Shown piece by piece: positions 55,201-62,835 of a DNA stretch of 64,000 nucleotides. The stretch is from positions 186,001 through 250,000 of the forward strand of contig CAYSCX010000001.1 in assembly GCA_964429575.1 (NCBI GenBank). Reading direction: 5' to 3'. Source of the DNA: CAYSCX01 sp964429575. Its GTDB lineage: Bacteria > Desulfobacterota > Binatia > Binatales > Binataceae. Both the position numbers and the translations under genes were made by a program. Positions within the stretch are counted from its first letter, which is position 1, and each line of letters opens with the position of its first letter. The notes beneath the pieces were generated by a model, which saw nothing but the letters and a program-made list of their open reading frames with translations, was not told where the DNA came from and did not search any database.

Positions 55201-55293
55201 ATGGCTGAAGCAGCACAAGAATGGCGCGAGGACACAGTCAACGTCCTCGGCACCGGCCTCATCGTCGTCAAGGGCGGCGCGGGACGCCCGCTC
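55201..55293 (+). pseudogene. Possible 5' remnant of an alpha/beta-hydrolase gene
   Basis: ATG 55201 with GAGGGAG upstream starts EWREDTVNVLGTGLIVVKGG followed by AGRPL. This resembles the N-terminal strand pair of alpha/beta hydrolases (edtlnvlGtnlhvvkGGsGrPLl). The resemblance stops after about 31 codons; the frame then runs through Arg/Gly/Pro-rich sequence and antisense to the next gene. I read it as a truncated start of a lost gene; the similarity is from memory and short. Confidence 0.35.
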
Positions 55294-55451
55294 GCGGGGC
55301 TCGCTGGAGCCGCTGCGGGCGGCGGCCGGAGGCGGCTGAATCTCCGCCGATCCGGCTTCGGCCGGCGACTTCCGCCGCCGGCCGATGCATTCAACTCCTT
55401 ATCGCGCGCGCTGAACCCTCTCAGTCGCGCTCACCGCATTCCGTACCCTCG
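55294..55451. other. Non-coding stretch after the remnant
   Basis: High-GC sequence with several GCCGGC/CCGGCC-type inverted repeats (around 55330-55385) and no convincing gene. Together with 55031-55200 it makes a 420-bp gap between pcm and the secreted-protein gene that contains only the possible remnant. A GCCGGCTGTGAAAGCCGG-type inverted repeat lies near 55117-55135. Confidence 0.4.
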
Positions 55452-55925
55452 TTACGGCCGCTGCCGTTCGCACACGGCCCACGCTGTCCCGTTAGCGCCA
55501 GTGCCGATCGCGAAGCCGCTGGTCTGGGTAAAGTTCACAAAGCTGGCGGGGTTGGCTACGGTTGGCGCGCACGCGGTTGGATTGGACGCCGCGCCCTTCC
55601 CGTTGGTAGTGCTCGTGCCCGTTCCGTCGGAGTTCACACTGTAGGATCCGCTTGCGACTGCGTAGGTACAGACCATGCCGCCCGCGTTGCTGGTCATGGT
55701 TCCACCCGTCCAATTACCCTTTCCGTCGGCGATCAGATGGAAAAGTGTCGAGAGGGGCACCGGCGTGGTTTTTCCATTCGCGGTCACCATCGCGGTGCCG
55801 CTTCCAACGCAGGCGATTGACCCTGTTATGCTCGCGTTGCTGAAGCCCGCCGCGTAAAGCGGCTGAACCGTAGCGAATAACGACGCGAAGACGCCGAGCG
55901 AAGCGAGCAGAATGAAACGTTGCAT
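55452..55925 (-). CDS. Small secreted protein, unknown function
   Basis: 157 residues with a canonical Shine-Dalgarno (AGGAGGT, seven bases before ATG 55925). The signal peptide ends at LYA-AGF. The mature part is rich in Gly, Ser, Thr, Asn and Ala, has two Cys pairs at most (SIACVG, MVCTYA, TACAPT, AVCERQ) and alternating beta-strand-like segments (TAMVTANGKTTPVPLS, SYSVNSDGTGTSTTNG). I recognise no family. The C-terminal CERQRP looks abrupt, so the end may be truncated. Confidence 0.7.
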   Translation of the reverse strand: MQRFILLASLGVFASLFATVQPLYAAGFSNASITGSIACVGSGTAMVTANGKTTPVPLSTLFHLIADGKGNWTGGTMTSNAGGMVCTYAVASGSYSVNSDGTGTSTTNGKGAASNPTACAPTVANPASFVNFTQTSGFAIGTGANGTAWAVCERQRP

Positions 55926-56085
55926 TACGAGGACCTCCTAATCTGGGGGAATTCGCGCCAAGCTGACGCCGATCTTAGCGAATGTCAAGCCAACTTCGCG
56001 CGCCGGTTGACGGTCGGGTGACATCCGAGGCGCGCGGCGCCTCGCGCATCGACGACCGCCAGCTCGCGATCACATCGTCGCGGCA

Positions 56086-57249
56086 CTAGCGAGTCATCGT
56101 GGCCGTGTGAAGCGTCACGCCGGGATTCGGCGAGTTGGCCGTCGGCACAAAGGTCTCGCCGTCCGGATCGAAAAGTTCCGCCGACGGATGCACGACCAGA
56201 TTGTCCACGTCACCTCCGATCAACAGAATCGCACCGCGGTCCGAGCCGACTGCAATGAACGAAGCGGTGTGATCCGCGCGGGGCCTCAACATGAAGTTCG
56301 ACAGAGCGCGGAAGGTTCCTGTTGCAGGGTCGAATACCTCGGCCGAACGAACCGCGTCCCCGTTCGTGCTTCGACCGCCGGTGATGAGAGCGCCGTACTC
56401 GTAGCGCGAAGCGGCATGGCCGTCGCGTGCGACGTGCATCGGCGTTCGCGTCGCGGAGAATGTTCCCGTCGCGGGATCGAACAGTTCGGCGCTGTCCAAC
56501 CGGGCGCCGCTGTTGAAGTCTATGCCTCCCGCAATCAGCACCCTGCCGTCGCGAAGGAGAGTGGCGGTGTGGTTCAAGCGTGCAGCGGTTGGGTCACCAG
56601 GGGTTCGGGTGAATGCGTAGATCCACGGATCGAATATTTCGGCGCTTCGCTGCGCGGAACCACCAACGATCAGTACCTTTTCATTTGCGAGAGGAGTCGC
56701 GGTGTGATGGTGACGTTCGGTAAGCAGGTGACCCAAGGTGGGCGCGAAGGTTCCACGAGTGGGATCATAGACCTCCGCGCTTCGAAGCGCGGATTGTCCC
56801 GCACTCAAGCCTCCAGTGATCAGCACCCGTCCGTCAATCAGCACTGTCTCGGTGTGAGCGATCCGTGGCGTGGACATCCGCCCGGTAGTCGTAAACGCCA
56901 CGGTCTTCGGGTCGAACAACTCCGCGCTTGCCAGATACTCCCCGCGCGCGTTCTCTCCACCCGCTACGAGCAGCTTGCCCGAATCAAGACGCATGGTTGT
57001 GTGACGCATGCGCGGCTCGTTCAACGTAGCCGCCAGCTTCGTAAAGGGCGGGGTCCGTTGGTCGTAAACTTGCGCGCTCCCGGTCAGGCCGAAGCGGTGG
57101 CCGCCAGAGGGCGCGGAGGTCGCGCCGCCGATGACCACGATCTTGGCACTGGGACGAAACTTGATCCGAGGGCACCCGCCAAGACAGCCCGATACAACCA
57201 GCGCGGCCAGTGCCATGGCGCCGAGCATCAGCTTGCAAACGAATTTCAC
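56086..57249 (-). CDS. Kelch-repeat (beta-propeller) lipoprotein
   Basis: 387 residues from GTG 57249. The signal peptide ends in a lipobox (LVVSGC). About six repeats of roughly 50 residues follow, each with a pattern like SAELFDP-x-TG-F, then a HT(A)T(x)L-x-DGRVLI(A/T)GG strand pair. This predicts a six-bladed propeller anchored to the outer or cytoplasmic membrane and facing the periplasm or outside. Such domains bind ligands or partners; no catalytic residues can be named. The open frame upstream (to 57387) overlaps the next gene and is not used. Confidence 0.78.
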   Translation of the reverse strand: MKFVCKLMLGAMALAALVVSGCLGGCPRIKFRPSAKIVVIGGATSAPSGGHRFGLTGSAQVYDQRTPPFTKLAATLNEPRMRHTTMRLDSGKLLVAGGENARGEYLASAELFDPKTVAFTTTGRMSTPRIAHTETVLIDGRVLITGGLSAGQSALRSAEVYDPTRGTFAPTLGHLLTERHHHTATPLANEKVLIVGGSAQRSAEIFDPWIYAFTRTPGDPTAARLNHTATLLRDGRVLIAGGIDFNSGARLDSAELFDPATGTFSATRTPMHVARDGHAASRYEYGALITGGRSTNGDAVRSAEVFDPATGTFRALSNFMLRPRADHTASFIAVGSDRGAILLIGGDVDNLVVHPSAELFDPDGETFVPTANSPNPGVTLHTATMTR

Positions 57250-57353
57250 GAGTTTTGACCCACTGATTCGCGAACGGGCGACGGTAGAGAGCGGGGCACT
57301 GCCGGCCAAGAACGCGGGCGCACAGCCAGTGCCCTCGCGTGACCACCACGACC

Positions 57354-58502
57354 TCACTCGCACGCTGACAGCATCTCGTTGAGACACCCACGGTGATCAA
57401 AGTAGGCCTCTGCGAGTTCGCGCGCCGCGCTGCTGTGAAGGGCGTAGCTGGCTTGGATTTCAGCACTGCCGGCCGCAGCCTCCTCCAGGTCGTTGAACGC
57501 CAGGAGACCCCTTCCGGTCGGGATTCGCTCGCTGAAACCCGTATCTTCGGCAAGCACCGGACGTCCGGTTGCGAGGTAGCAGACGCTTCGGTCGCTGAAC
57601 CAGCCCGTCCTCAGTTCGCGAAAGATCGGCTTGGGGACCAAAAACTCCGCCCGCGAGGTCTCGATGTAAGAGCGATAGTCCGAGGGGGACCCCGCCACCC
57701 GGTGCGGATCAACGAGTCGCCAGCCGTGGCTTGACAGAATCTCTCTGTCATTGGCCGGGTCTTCTGGGCCGATGTTCGCCGCGAGCTCGAAACGGCATCG
57801 AGAGATTCGAGGGAGACTCACATACCTGAGATAGGCGTCGCGTTTGGAGACGCTTAGCACGCGATCTGCGACATGCAGCTCTTCCCAAGTCCATTGTGTA
57901 ATCGAGCTGAAGGGTGCCTCGGGGCCCGGGTGCGGAGCCGCTTGCCACATCGGCAAGTACACGAAAGGTCGAAATCGCCGCCAGATTAGACCGAGAGCCG
58001 GCACCTCGCAGTCCGGATCGTGAAGCTTGCCGCCCACGGACAGAACCACGTCGTGGTCATGAATGCCCAAGTCCATCGTCAGACCGCAGACCTGCAGGTG
58101 GCCAGGGTCGAGGTCGATAAGGACGCGGCGTCGGAACTGCGACAGAAGAGGTTGGCGAAGCGCACAACAGAAGTTCCACAGCAGGTCCGCCGACTTGATC
58201 ATCTCTTTGATTCGTTCCTTGCTCTTTCCGTAAGCTTGCGCGCTGTCGAGAGATTGGATGCCGGATGAGTCCAAGTGCAGCAGTGCGCAGCAGTCACCCA
58301 GTCCATACTGCCGGAAACGGTCAAAGAAGATGCCGATTAGGCGCCGGTCCCTATCCGGATCTTTCGACGGTCTTAACAGCTCGAGCCAGAATACTTGGTG
58401 CCCCAGTGCGCGAAGACCCAGTGCAAACTGAAAGCGCCAGCTCCAATGACCGCCGCCCTCGGGGTATTGTGCCATCGACGCATTGCCCAGAATGATCAAC
58501 AT
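57354..58502 (-). CDS. Glycosyltransferase-like protein (GT-B fold)
   Basis: 382 residues. The N-terminal GGHWSWRFQFALGLRALGHQVFWLELL resembles the first Rossmann half of GT-B enzymes. The C-terminal block ETSRAEFLVPKPIFRELRTGWFSDRSVCYLATGRPVL, followed by TGF ... GRGLLAFNDLEEA, resembles the donor-binding region of family-4-like glycosyltransferases (E/D-x7-E replaced). The substrate is unknown. The Kelch lipoprotein gene follows after 104 bp on the same strand. No other polysaccharide genes are adjacent. Confidence 0.72.
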   Translation of the reverse strand: MLIILGNASMAQYPEGGGHWSWRFQFALGLRALGHQVFWLELLRPSKDPDRDRRLIGIFFDRFRQYGLGDCCALLHLDSSGIQSLDSAQAYGKSKERIKEMIKSADLLWNFCCALRQPLLSQFRRRVLIDLDPGHLQVCGLTMDLGIHDHDVVLSVGGKLHDPDCEVPALGLIWRRFRPFVYLPMWQAAPHPGPEAPFSSITQWTWEELHVADRVLSVSKRDAYLRYVSLPRISRCRFELAANIGPEDPANDREILSSHGWRLVDPHRVAGSPSDYRSYIETSRAEFLVPKPIFRELRTGWFSDRSVCYLATGRPVLAEDTGFSERIPTGRGLLAFNDLEEAAAGSAEIQASYALHSSAARELAEAYFDHRGCLNEMLSACE

Positions 58503-58592
58503 ATTCGGCGGGGCTCGAGGCCGCGGAGAGAAACTTACACGATCACGCCGGCAAAAACCGCACGGTCGCGCTCTGCGCAGGTTGACCTGTTC

Positions 58593-58865
58593 CTACCGAC
58601 ACCCTTCTTCGGCGCAAAGCGTGATCACGACGTCCACCGTACGCGGGTCGATCGACTCAACCTGCTTTTACTGCCGCGCGGAGATGCCGATGCCGATTTC
58701 GGCCATCACTCGCACCGCGATCGGATGCGGTCTGCCCGGCTTGGCGCCCGCGCTTTGCACGGGCGCGCGATCGCTCAACCTCGCGCGAGCGAGTCCCTCC
58801 GCCATTTGACTCCTGACCGAGTTGGCGACGCATAAGAGTAGAACCCCGCGCGAATTCGATGCCAC
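58593..58865 (-). pseudogene. Decayed low-molecular-weight phosphatase / ArsC-like gene
   Basis: From GTG 58865 the frame reads VLLLCVANSVRSQMAEGLAR with an intact C-x5-R P-loop, then VMAEIGIGISARQ. A TAA stop at 58668-58670 interrupts. The same frame continues KQVESIDPRTVDVVITLCAE, again like LMW protein-tyrosine phosphatase/arsenate reductase, to a TAG at 58593-58595. The family is normally 130-150 residues, so the gene has two in-frame stops and lacks its C-terminal third. It lies next to a Fur-family regulator. Confidence 0.65.
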
Positions 58866-58961
58866 GGTACAATGTTCGCGATTGCGATTGCGGCGTGCAA
58901 CGCCCCGATCGAAGTTTGCGGAATTCGGCGCGCCGGAACCGGGGCTGTTGGTCTGGAAGAT

Positions 58962-59462
58962 CTAGTTCCGCCGCGCGGCTTGCTCCGCGCGCCCACGACC
59001 GGATGAGCGTTGGCAATTCTTGCAGAGTGCGCGTATCTCAACCGCGTAACCGAGCAGCCGAAAGTCCGCGAGACTGGGGCTGCCTTCAATCAGCCGCTCG
59101 AATTCCGGCGCCTGCACGTCGGCGATCCGCCGGCAGCGAACGCAAATCACGTGGTGGTGAGGATCGAGATTGCCGTCGTACCGCGCGCTATCATGTAGCG
59201 GCGTGACCTTGCCCGCCTCGCCAGCTTCGCAGAGCAGTTCCAGGGTCCGATGCACAGTCGCGAGCGACAGCGACGGCTGTTCGCGGCGTACCTTTGCGTA
59301 GATTTCCTCGGCGCGCGGATGCGCTGCGGACTCCATCAAGGCGCGGAAGATTGCGAGCCGTTGAGGAGTTACCGCCAGACCGCGCGCGCGACAGCGCCGG
59401 GCGAACTGATCGAGACGCTTACTGGCGTAGGCGTCGCGCCACTGTTGATCAAGGTAACGCAA
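58962..59462 (-). CDS. Fur/PerR-family transcriptional regulator
   Basis: 166 residues. A winged helix (RGLAVTPQRLAIFRALMESAAHPRAEEIYAKV, LSLATVHRTLELLCEAG) is followed by the metal-binding dimerisation domain with DPHHHVICVRC and a second C-x2-C (ALCKNC), the structural zinc site. The Arg/His-rich metal pattern fits either Fur or PerR; divergence from a cytochrome c peroxidase gene favours a peroxide-sensing role. The first about 20 residues are poorly conserved, so a shorter start is possible. Confidence 0.9.
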   Translation of the reverse strand: MRYLDQQWRDAYASKRLDQFARRCRARGLAVTPQRLAIFRALMESAAHPRAEEIYAKVRREQPSLSLATVHRTLELLCEAGEAGKVTPLHDSARYDGNLDPHHHVICVRCRRIADVQAPEFERLIEGSPSLADFRLLGYAVEIRALCKNCQRSSGRGRAEQAARRN

Positions 59463-59720
59463 GGCACATCGAACAGCTGGACCGCCGCTTCAAGATTCCA
59501 AGCTCACGCACGGGCGACCGCTTATCGAGTATCCACAGGATGCACACGGGCCGGTCGCGGTGCAAGCGGCAATCCTCTGCAAGGAATTCCTAACCGCGAT
59601 TTGCTATGACTTAAGAATGCTTGCCTTCGCCACAAGGGAAGGCCTAGTATTCGCTCGCGCGGCTGGCGCCAACTGCCAGAGCACATCCGCACATCAACGC
59701 GAACCGGGAGGACGGGTGCG

Positions 59721-60788
59721 ATGCGAAGAACGGCGGCGCGATTAGTTCTGATTTCGTTGTCGTGGGCGGTCTTGATTGGCACACAAGCCGCCTCAATTGT
59801 CGCGCTGAGCGTTGCGCCCGCGCTGGCGGTCGACCCGATGACGTACCTCGGGAAGCCGCCGCTGGGGCTGCCGGCGGTTCCGGTGCCGGCCGATAATCCA
59901 CTCACCAGGCAGAAAGTCGAACTCGGGCGCGATCTCTACTTCGATCCGCGATTGTCGATCGACGGTTCGGTCTCGTGCGCGAGTTGTCACAGTCCCGGAC
60001 TCGGCTGGTCCAACGGACTGCCAGTCGCGGTCGGCTTCATGGGGCAGAAGGGCGGACGGTCCGCGCCGGTGATTTACAACACCGCGTATGAAGATCTGCT
60101 GTTTTGGGATGGGCGCGCGAATTCGCTCGAGAATCAGGCTGCGGGGCCGATCGAAAATCCGATCGAGATGGGTCACGGCGAAGGAAATCTGCCGAAAGTC
60201 GCGAAGCGGTTGAATGCGATCCCAAGCTATCGCGCCTTGTTCGAGAAGGCTTTCAAAGAGCCCGCCACGCCGAAGAACATTACGCAGGCGATTGCGAGCT
60301 ATGAGCGCACAATTCTTTCCGGCAACGCGCCGATCGACCGCTACCAGGCCGGCGATAAGAGCGCGCTTTCCGCACAGGCTCAGCGCGGGTTCGAGGTCTT
60401 CAAGGGCAAAGCGAATTGCACGACCTGCCACGTCGGCTTCAATTTCGCCGATGGGGACTTCCACAACCTCGGCGTCGGAATGAGCAAGCCCAAGCCCGAC
60501 CTCGGACGCTACGACCAGACCAAGAAGGACGAGGACAAAGGCAAGTTCCGCACGATGACGATTCGCGAAATTACCGAGTCGGGGCCATACATGCACGACG
60601 GCAGTATCGCGACGCTCGAGGAAGTCGTGGAGTTTTACGACAAGGGCGGGGAGAAGAATGCCAACCTCGACAAGCAGGTCGTGCCGCTAAATCTGACGAA
60701 AGAGGAAAAGGCGGAGCTGGCCGCGTTTCTCAAGGAAGGTTTCAAGGGTGAAGAGCTGACAATCGCATTCCCCGAATTGCCCAAGTAG
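59721..60788 (+). CDS. Di-haem cytochrome c peroxidase (CcpA/MauG family)
   Basis: 355 residues with a signal peptide (ending ALAVDP) and GGGAGGA upstream of ATG 59721. Two haem c sites are present: CASCH at residues 86-90 and CTTCH at 233-237. Family segments are KVELGRDLYFDPRLS, RSAPVIYNTAYEDLLFWDGRA, MGHGE, QRGFEVFKGKANC, FRTMTIREITESGPYMHDGS and LEEVVEFYDKGG. Reduces hydrogen peroxide in the periplasm using cytochrome c. It is divergent from the Fur/PerR-like gene; MIP channel follows after 85 bp. Confidence 0.94.
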   Translation: MRRTAARLVLISLSWAVLIGTQAASIVALSVAPALAVDPMTYLGKPPLGLPAVPVPADNPLTRQKVELGRDLYFDPRLSIDGSVSCASCHSPGLGWSNGLPVAVGFMGQKGGRSAPVIYNTAYEDLLFWDGRANSLENQAAGPIENPIEMGHGEGNLPKVAKRLNAIPSYRALFEKAFKEPATPKNITQAIASYERTILSGNAPIDRYQAGDKSALSAQAQRGFEVFKGKANCTTCHVGFNFADGDFHNLGVGMSKPKPDLGRYDQTKKDEDKGKFRTMTIREITESGPYMHDGSIATLEEVVEFYDKGGEKNANLDKQVVPLNLTKEEKAELAAFLKEGFKGEELTIAFPELPK

Positions 60789-60873
60789 TTCGCGACGGCG
60801 ACGGGGACGAACCTGGGCGAAACAGGCGAGGACCGGCGAACGCGTTTCGCGGGCGTTTCGCGGAGGATCGAGA

Positions 60874-61560
60874 ATGAAGCAGGATTCGAGGGCGTTGATT
60901 GCGGAGTTGGTGGGAACCTTCTTCTTCGTCACGCTTGGTGCGGGGGTCATAGTTACTGACTACTTCACCGGAGGCAAGACGATCGGGCTGCTCGGAATCG
61001 CAGTATGCCACGGACTTGCGTTATCGCTCGCGGTCACCGCGACGATGCGTGTCTCCGGCGGGCACCTCAATCCGGCAGTGACTGTCGCGATGTGGTCGCT
61101 CGGCAAGGTAAATCCGCCGACCGCGGTCGCATATATACTGATGCAGTTGATCGGCTCGGTGCTCGCCGCGGCAGTATTGGTCACCATTTTTGATCGCTCG
61201 GTGTGGGACCCAGTTCACCTCGGCACCCCGGGGCTCGGCGCTGGCGTTCATCAGAGCATGGGGTTGTGGATCGAGGTTGTTGCGACGTTCTTCCTACTCT
61301 TCGCGATCATGGGAACGGCGGTGTATGCGAAATCGCCAATTCAGATCGGCGGCTTCGGCGTCGGTCTGACCATTTTCGCTGACATCCTTGTGGTCGGTCC
61401 CCTTACTGGCGCCTCGATGAATCCCGCGCGCAGTTTCGGGCCGGCGCTGATGTCAGGATTCATGAGGGACCACTGGATCTACTGGGTCGGTCCGATAATT
61501 GGCGCGCTTATCGCGGCAAACCTGTATTACCGCTTCATCGCGGATCCCGACGAGCGATAG
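60874..61560 (+). CDS. Aquaporin / MIP family channel
   Basis: 228 residues with six transmembrane segments and two half-helix motifs: SGGHLNPAVTVA (Asn66-Pro-Ala) and GASMNPARSFGPA, the second followed by the filter Arg. The second NPA half has the sequence typical of water-selective aquaporins, without the Asp of glycerol facilitators (MNPARSFGP rather than NPARDLGP). ATG 60874 has GGAGGA-type sequence upstream. A perfect intrinsic terminator lies 26 bp after the stop. Peroxide permeation, suggested by the neighbouring peroxidase, is speculative. Confidence 0.93.
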   Translation: MKQDSRALIAELVGTFFFVTLGAGVIVTDYFTGGKTIGLLGIAVCHGLALSLAVTATMRVSGGHLNPAVTVAMWSLGKVNPPTAVAYILMQLIGSVLAAAVLVTIFDRSVWDPVHLGTPGLGAGVHQSMGLWIEVVATFFLLFAIMGTAVYAKSPIQIGGFGVGLTIFADILVVGPLTGASMNPARSFGPALMSGFMRDHWIYWVGPIIGALIAANLYYRFIADPDER

Positions 61561-61585
61561 GCCGGGACCCACGGATTCACAGCGC

Positions 61586-61623
61586 GGGCGAAGGGCGCGG
61601 TTAGCGTCCTTCGCCCAATTTTA
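61586..61623 (+). terminator. Intrinsic terminator after the MIP channel gene
   Basis: A perfect 9-bp stem, GGGCGAAGG (61586-61594) with CCTTCGCCC (61608-61616), is followed by AATTTTA. It separates the peroxidase-aquaporin genes from the pst operon. Confidence 0.8.
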
Positions 61624-61684
61624 TTGCTAAATCTCCACCCATCGGCCGGCCGACAGCCTATCCTCGCGCTGCCAACGGCCTTCT

Positions 61685-61702
61685 CCGTAATAGAAATGTA
61701 AC
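61685..61702 (+). promoter_or_regulatory. Candidate Pho box (PhoB site) upstream of pstS
   Basis: CCGTAATAGAAATGTAAC matches the Pho-box consensus CTGTCATANANCTGTCAY well, with two TGT/CGT-type half-sites 11 bp apart. It lies 108 bp before the pstS ATG, in a comparatively AT-rich region, with a possible -10 (TATGCG) near 61722. This is the expected position for PhoB activation under phosphate limitation. Confidence 0.65.
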
Positions 61703-61809
61703 AATCGGGACAATCGCAGGTTATGCGCGCGCGTTAGCTTCTCCATGCGGACGTGTTGTTGCCGCGGGTGGCGCGGCTGGACGAATCAAAGCAAGGAGAG
61801 GGAGCGCAT

Positions 61810-62784
61810 ATGCGCATTCGACAGGTGGTGGCGTTCGCGGTGGCCGGCATCGCGCTGAGTGCGGTGGTGCACGCAGAGAGTGTGGATTCGGGACTGAGCA
61901 ACTACACGCAGGTCTCAGGGATTTCGGGTAATCTCAAGTCGGTCGGCTCCGACACGATAAACAACTTGATGACGCTGTGGGCCGAGGGGTTCAACAAGAT
62001 GTACCCCAACGTCAAGGTTGAGATTGAAGGCAAGGGCTCATCGACCGCACCGCCTGCATTGATCGCGGGAACCGCGCAATTTGGACCGATGTCGCGGCCG
62101 ATGAAGGAAGCAGAGATCGATGCGTTTGACCAGAAGTTCGGCTACAAGCCAGTACAAGTGCGGGCGGCGGTAGATTCACTTGCGGTATTCGTCAACAAGG
62201 ACAATCCGATTAAGTGTCTCAGGCTTCAGCAGCTCGACGCGATCTTCTCGAAAACGCGCCGGGGTGGCGCCGTGAAGGACGCCGCAACTTGGGGCGACCT
62301 GGGTCTGGGCGGCGAATGGAAGAACAAGCCGATCGACCTTTACGGACGCAATGCGGCATCTGGGACGTACGGCTACTTCAAGGAAGAGGCGCTGTTCAAA
62401 GGCGACTACAAGGACAGCGTGAAGGAGCAGCCGGGTTCGTCGTCGGTGGTGCAGGGTGTCGCGACGGACAAGTACGCGATTGGTTACTCCGGAATCGGAT
62501 ACAAGACTGCAGACGCACGCGCGGTGCCGCTTGCGAAGAACGCTGCGTCTGAATGCTACGAGGCGAACGAGAAGAATGCTTACTCTGGAGAGTATCCACT
62601 TGCGCGGTTCCTCTACATCTATGTCAACGTGAATCCAAATCAGCCTCTCGATCCTCTGCGGCGCGAGTTCATCAAATACGTCGTATCGCGCGAAGGTCAG
62701 GAGGGAACGGTGAAAGACGGCTACTTTCCTGTAACCCGGTCGATCGCCGATGAAGACCTGCGCGCCATTGGCGCTACCCAGTGA
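61810..62784 (+). CDS. pstS: Periplasmic phosphate-binding protein PstS
   Basis: 324 residues from ATG 61810, with AAGGAGAGGGAG upstream; 19 open codons before it are not used. The signal peptide (VVAFAVAGIALSAVVHA) is cleaved before ES. The phosphate-binding loops are SVGSDTINNLM, GKGSSTAPPAL and YGRNAASGTYGYFKEEAL; SSSVVQGVATDKYAIGYSGIG is a further family block. It belongs to the large Gamma/Pseudomonas-like PstS type and feeds the PstCAB transporter. Confidence 0.94.
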   Translation: MRIRQVVAFAVAGIALSAVVHAESVDSGLSNYTQVSGISGNLKSVGSDTINNLMTLWAEGFNKMYPNVKVEIEGKGSSTAPPALIAGTAQFGPMSRPMKEAEIDAFDQKFGYKPVQVRAAVDSLAVFVNKDNPIKCLRLQQLDAIFSKTRRGGAVKDAATWGDLGLGGEWKNKPIDLYGRNAASGTYGYFKEEALFKGDYKDSVKEQPGSSSVVQGVATDKYAIGYSGIGYKTADARAVPLAKNAASECYEANEKNAYSGEYPLARFLYIYVNVNPNQPLDPLRREFIKYVVSREGQEGTVKDGYFPVTRSIADEDLRAIGATQ

Positions 62785-62835
62785 GAAACCGAGTGCGCAA
62801 TCACGGCGCCTTGCGCGGAACGCAGTAATTCGCGC

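Noticed and set aside
59579..59640. Fur or PerR box between the regulator and the peroxidase gene
   Set aside because: AGGAATTCCT and ATGACTTAAGAATG are partly symmetric, but neither matches the 7-1-7 consensus well enough.
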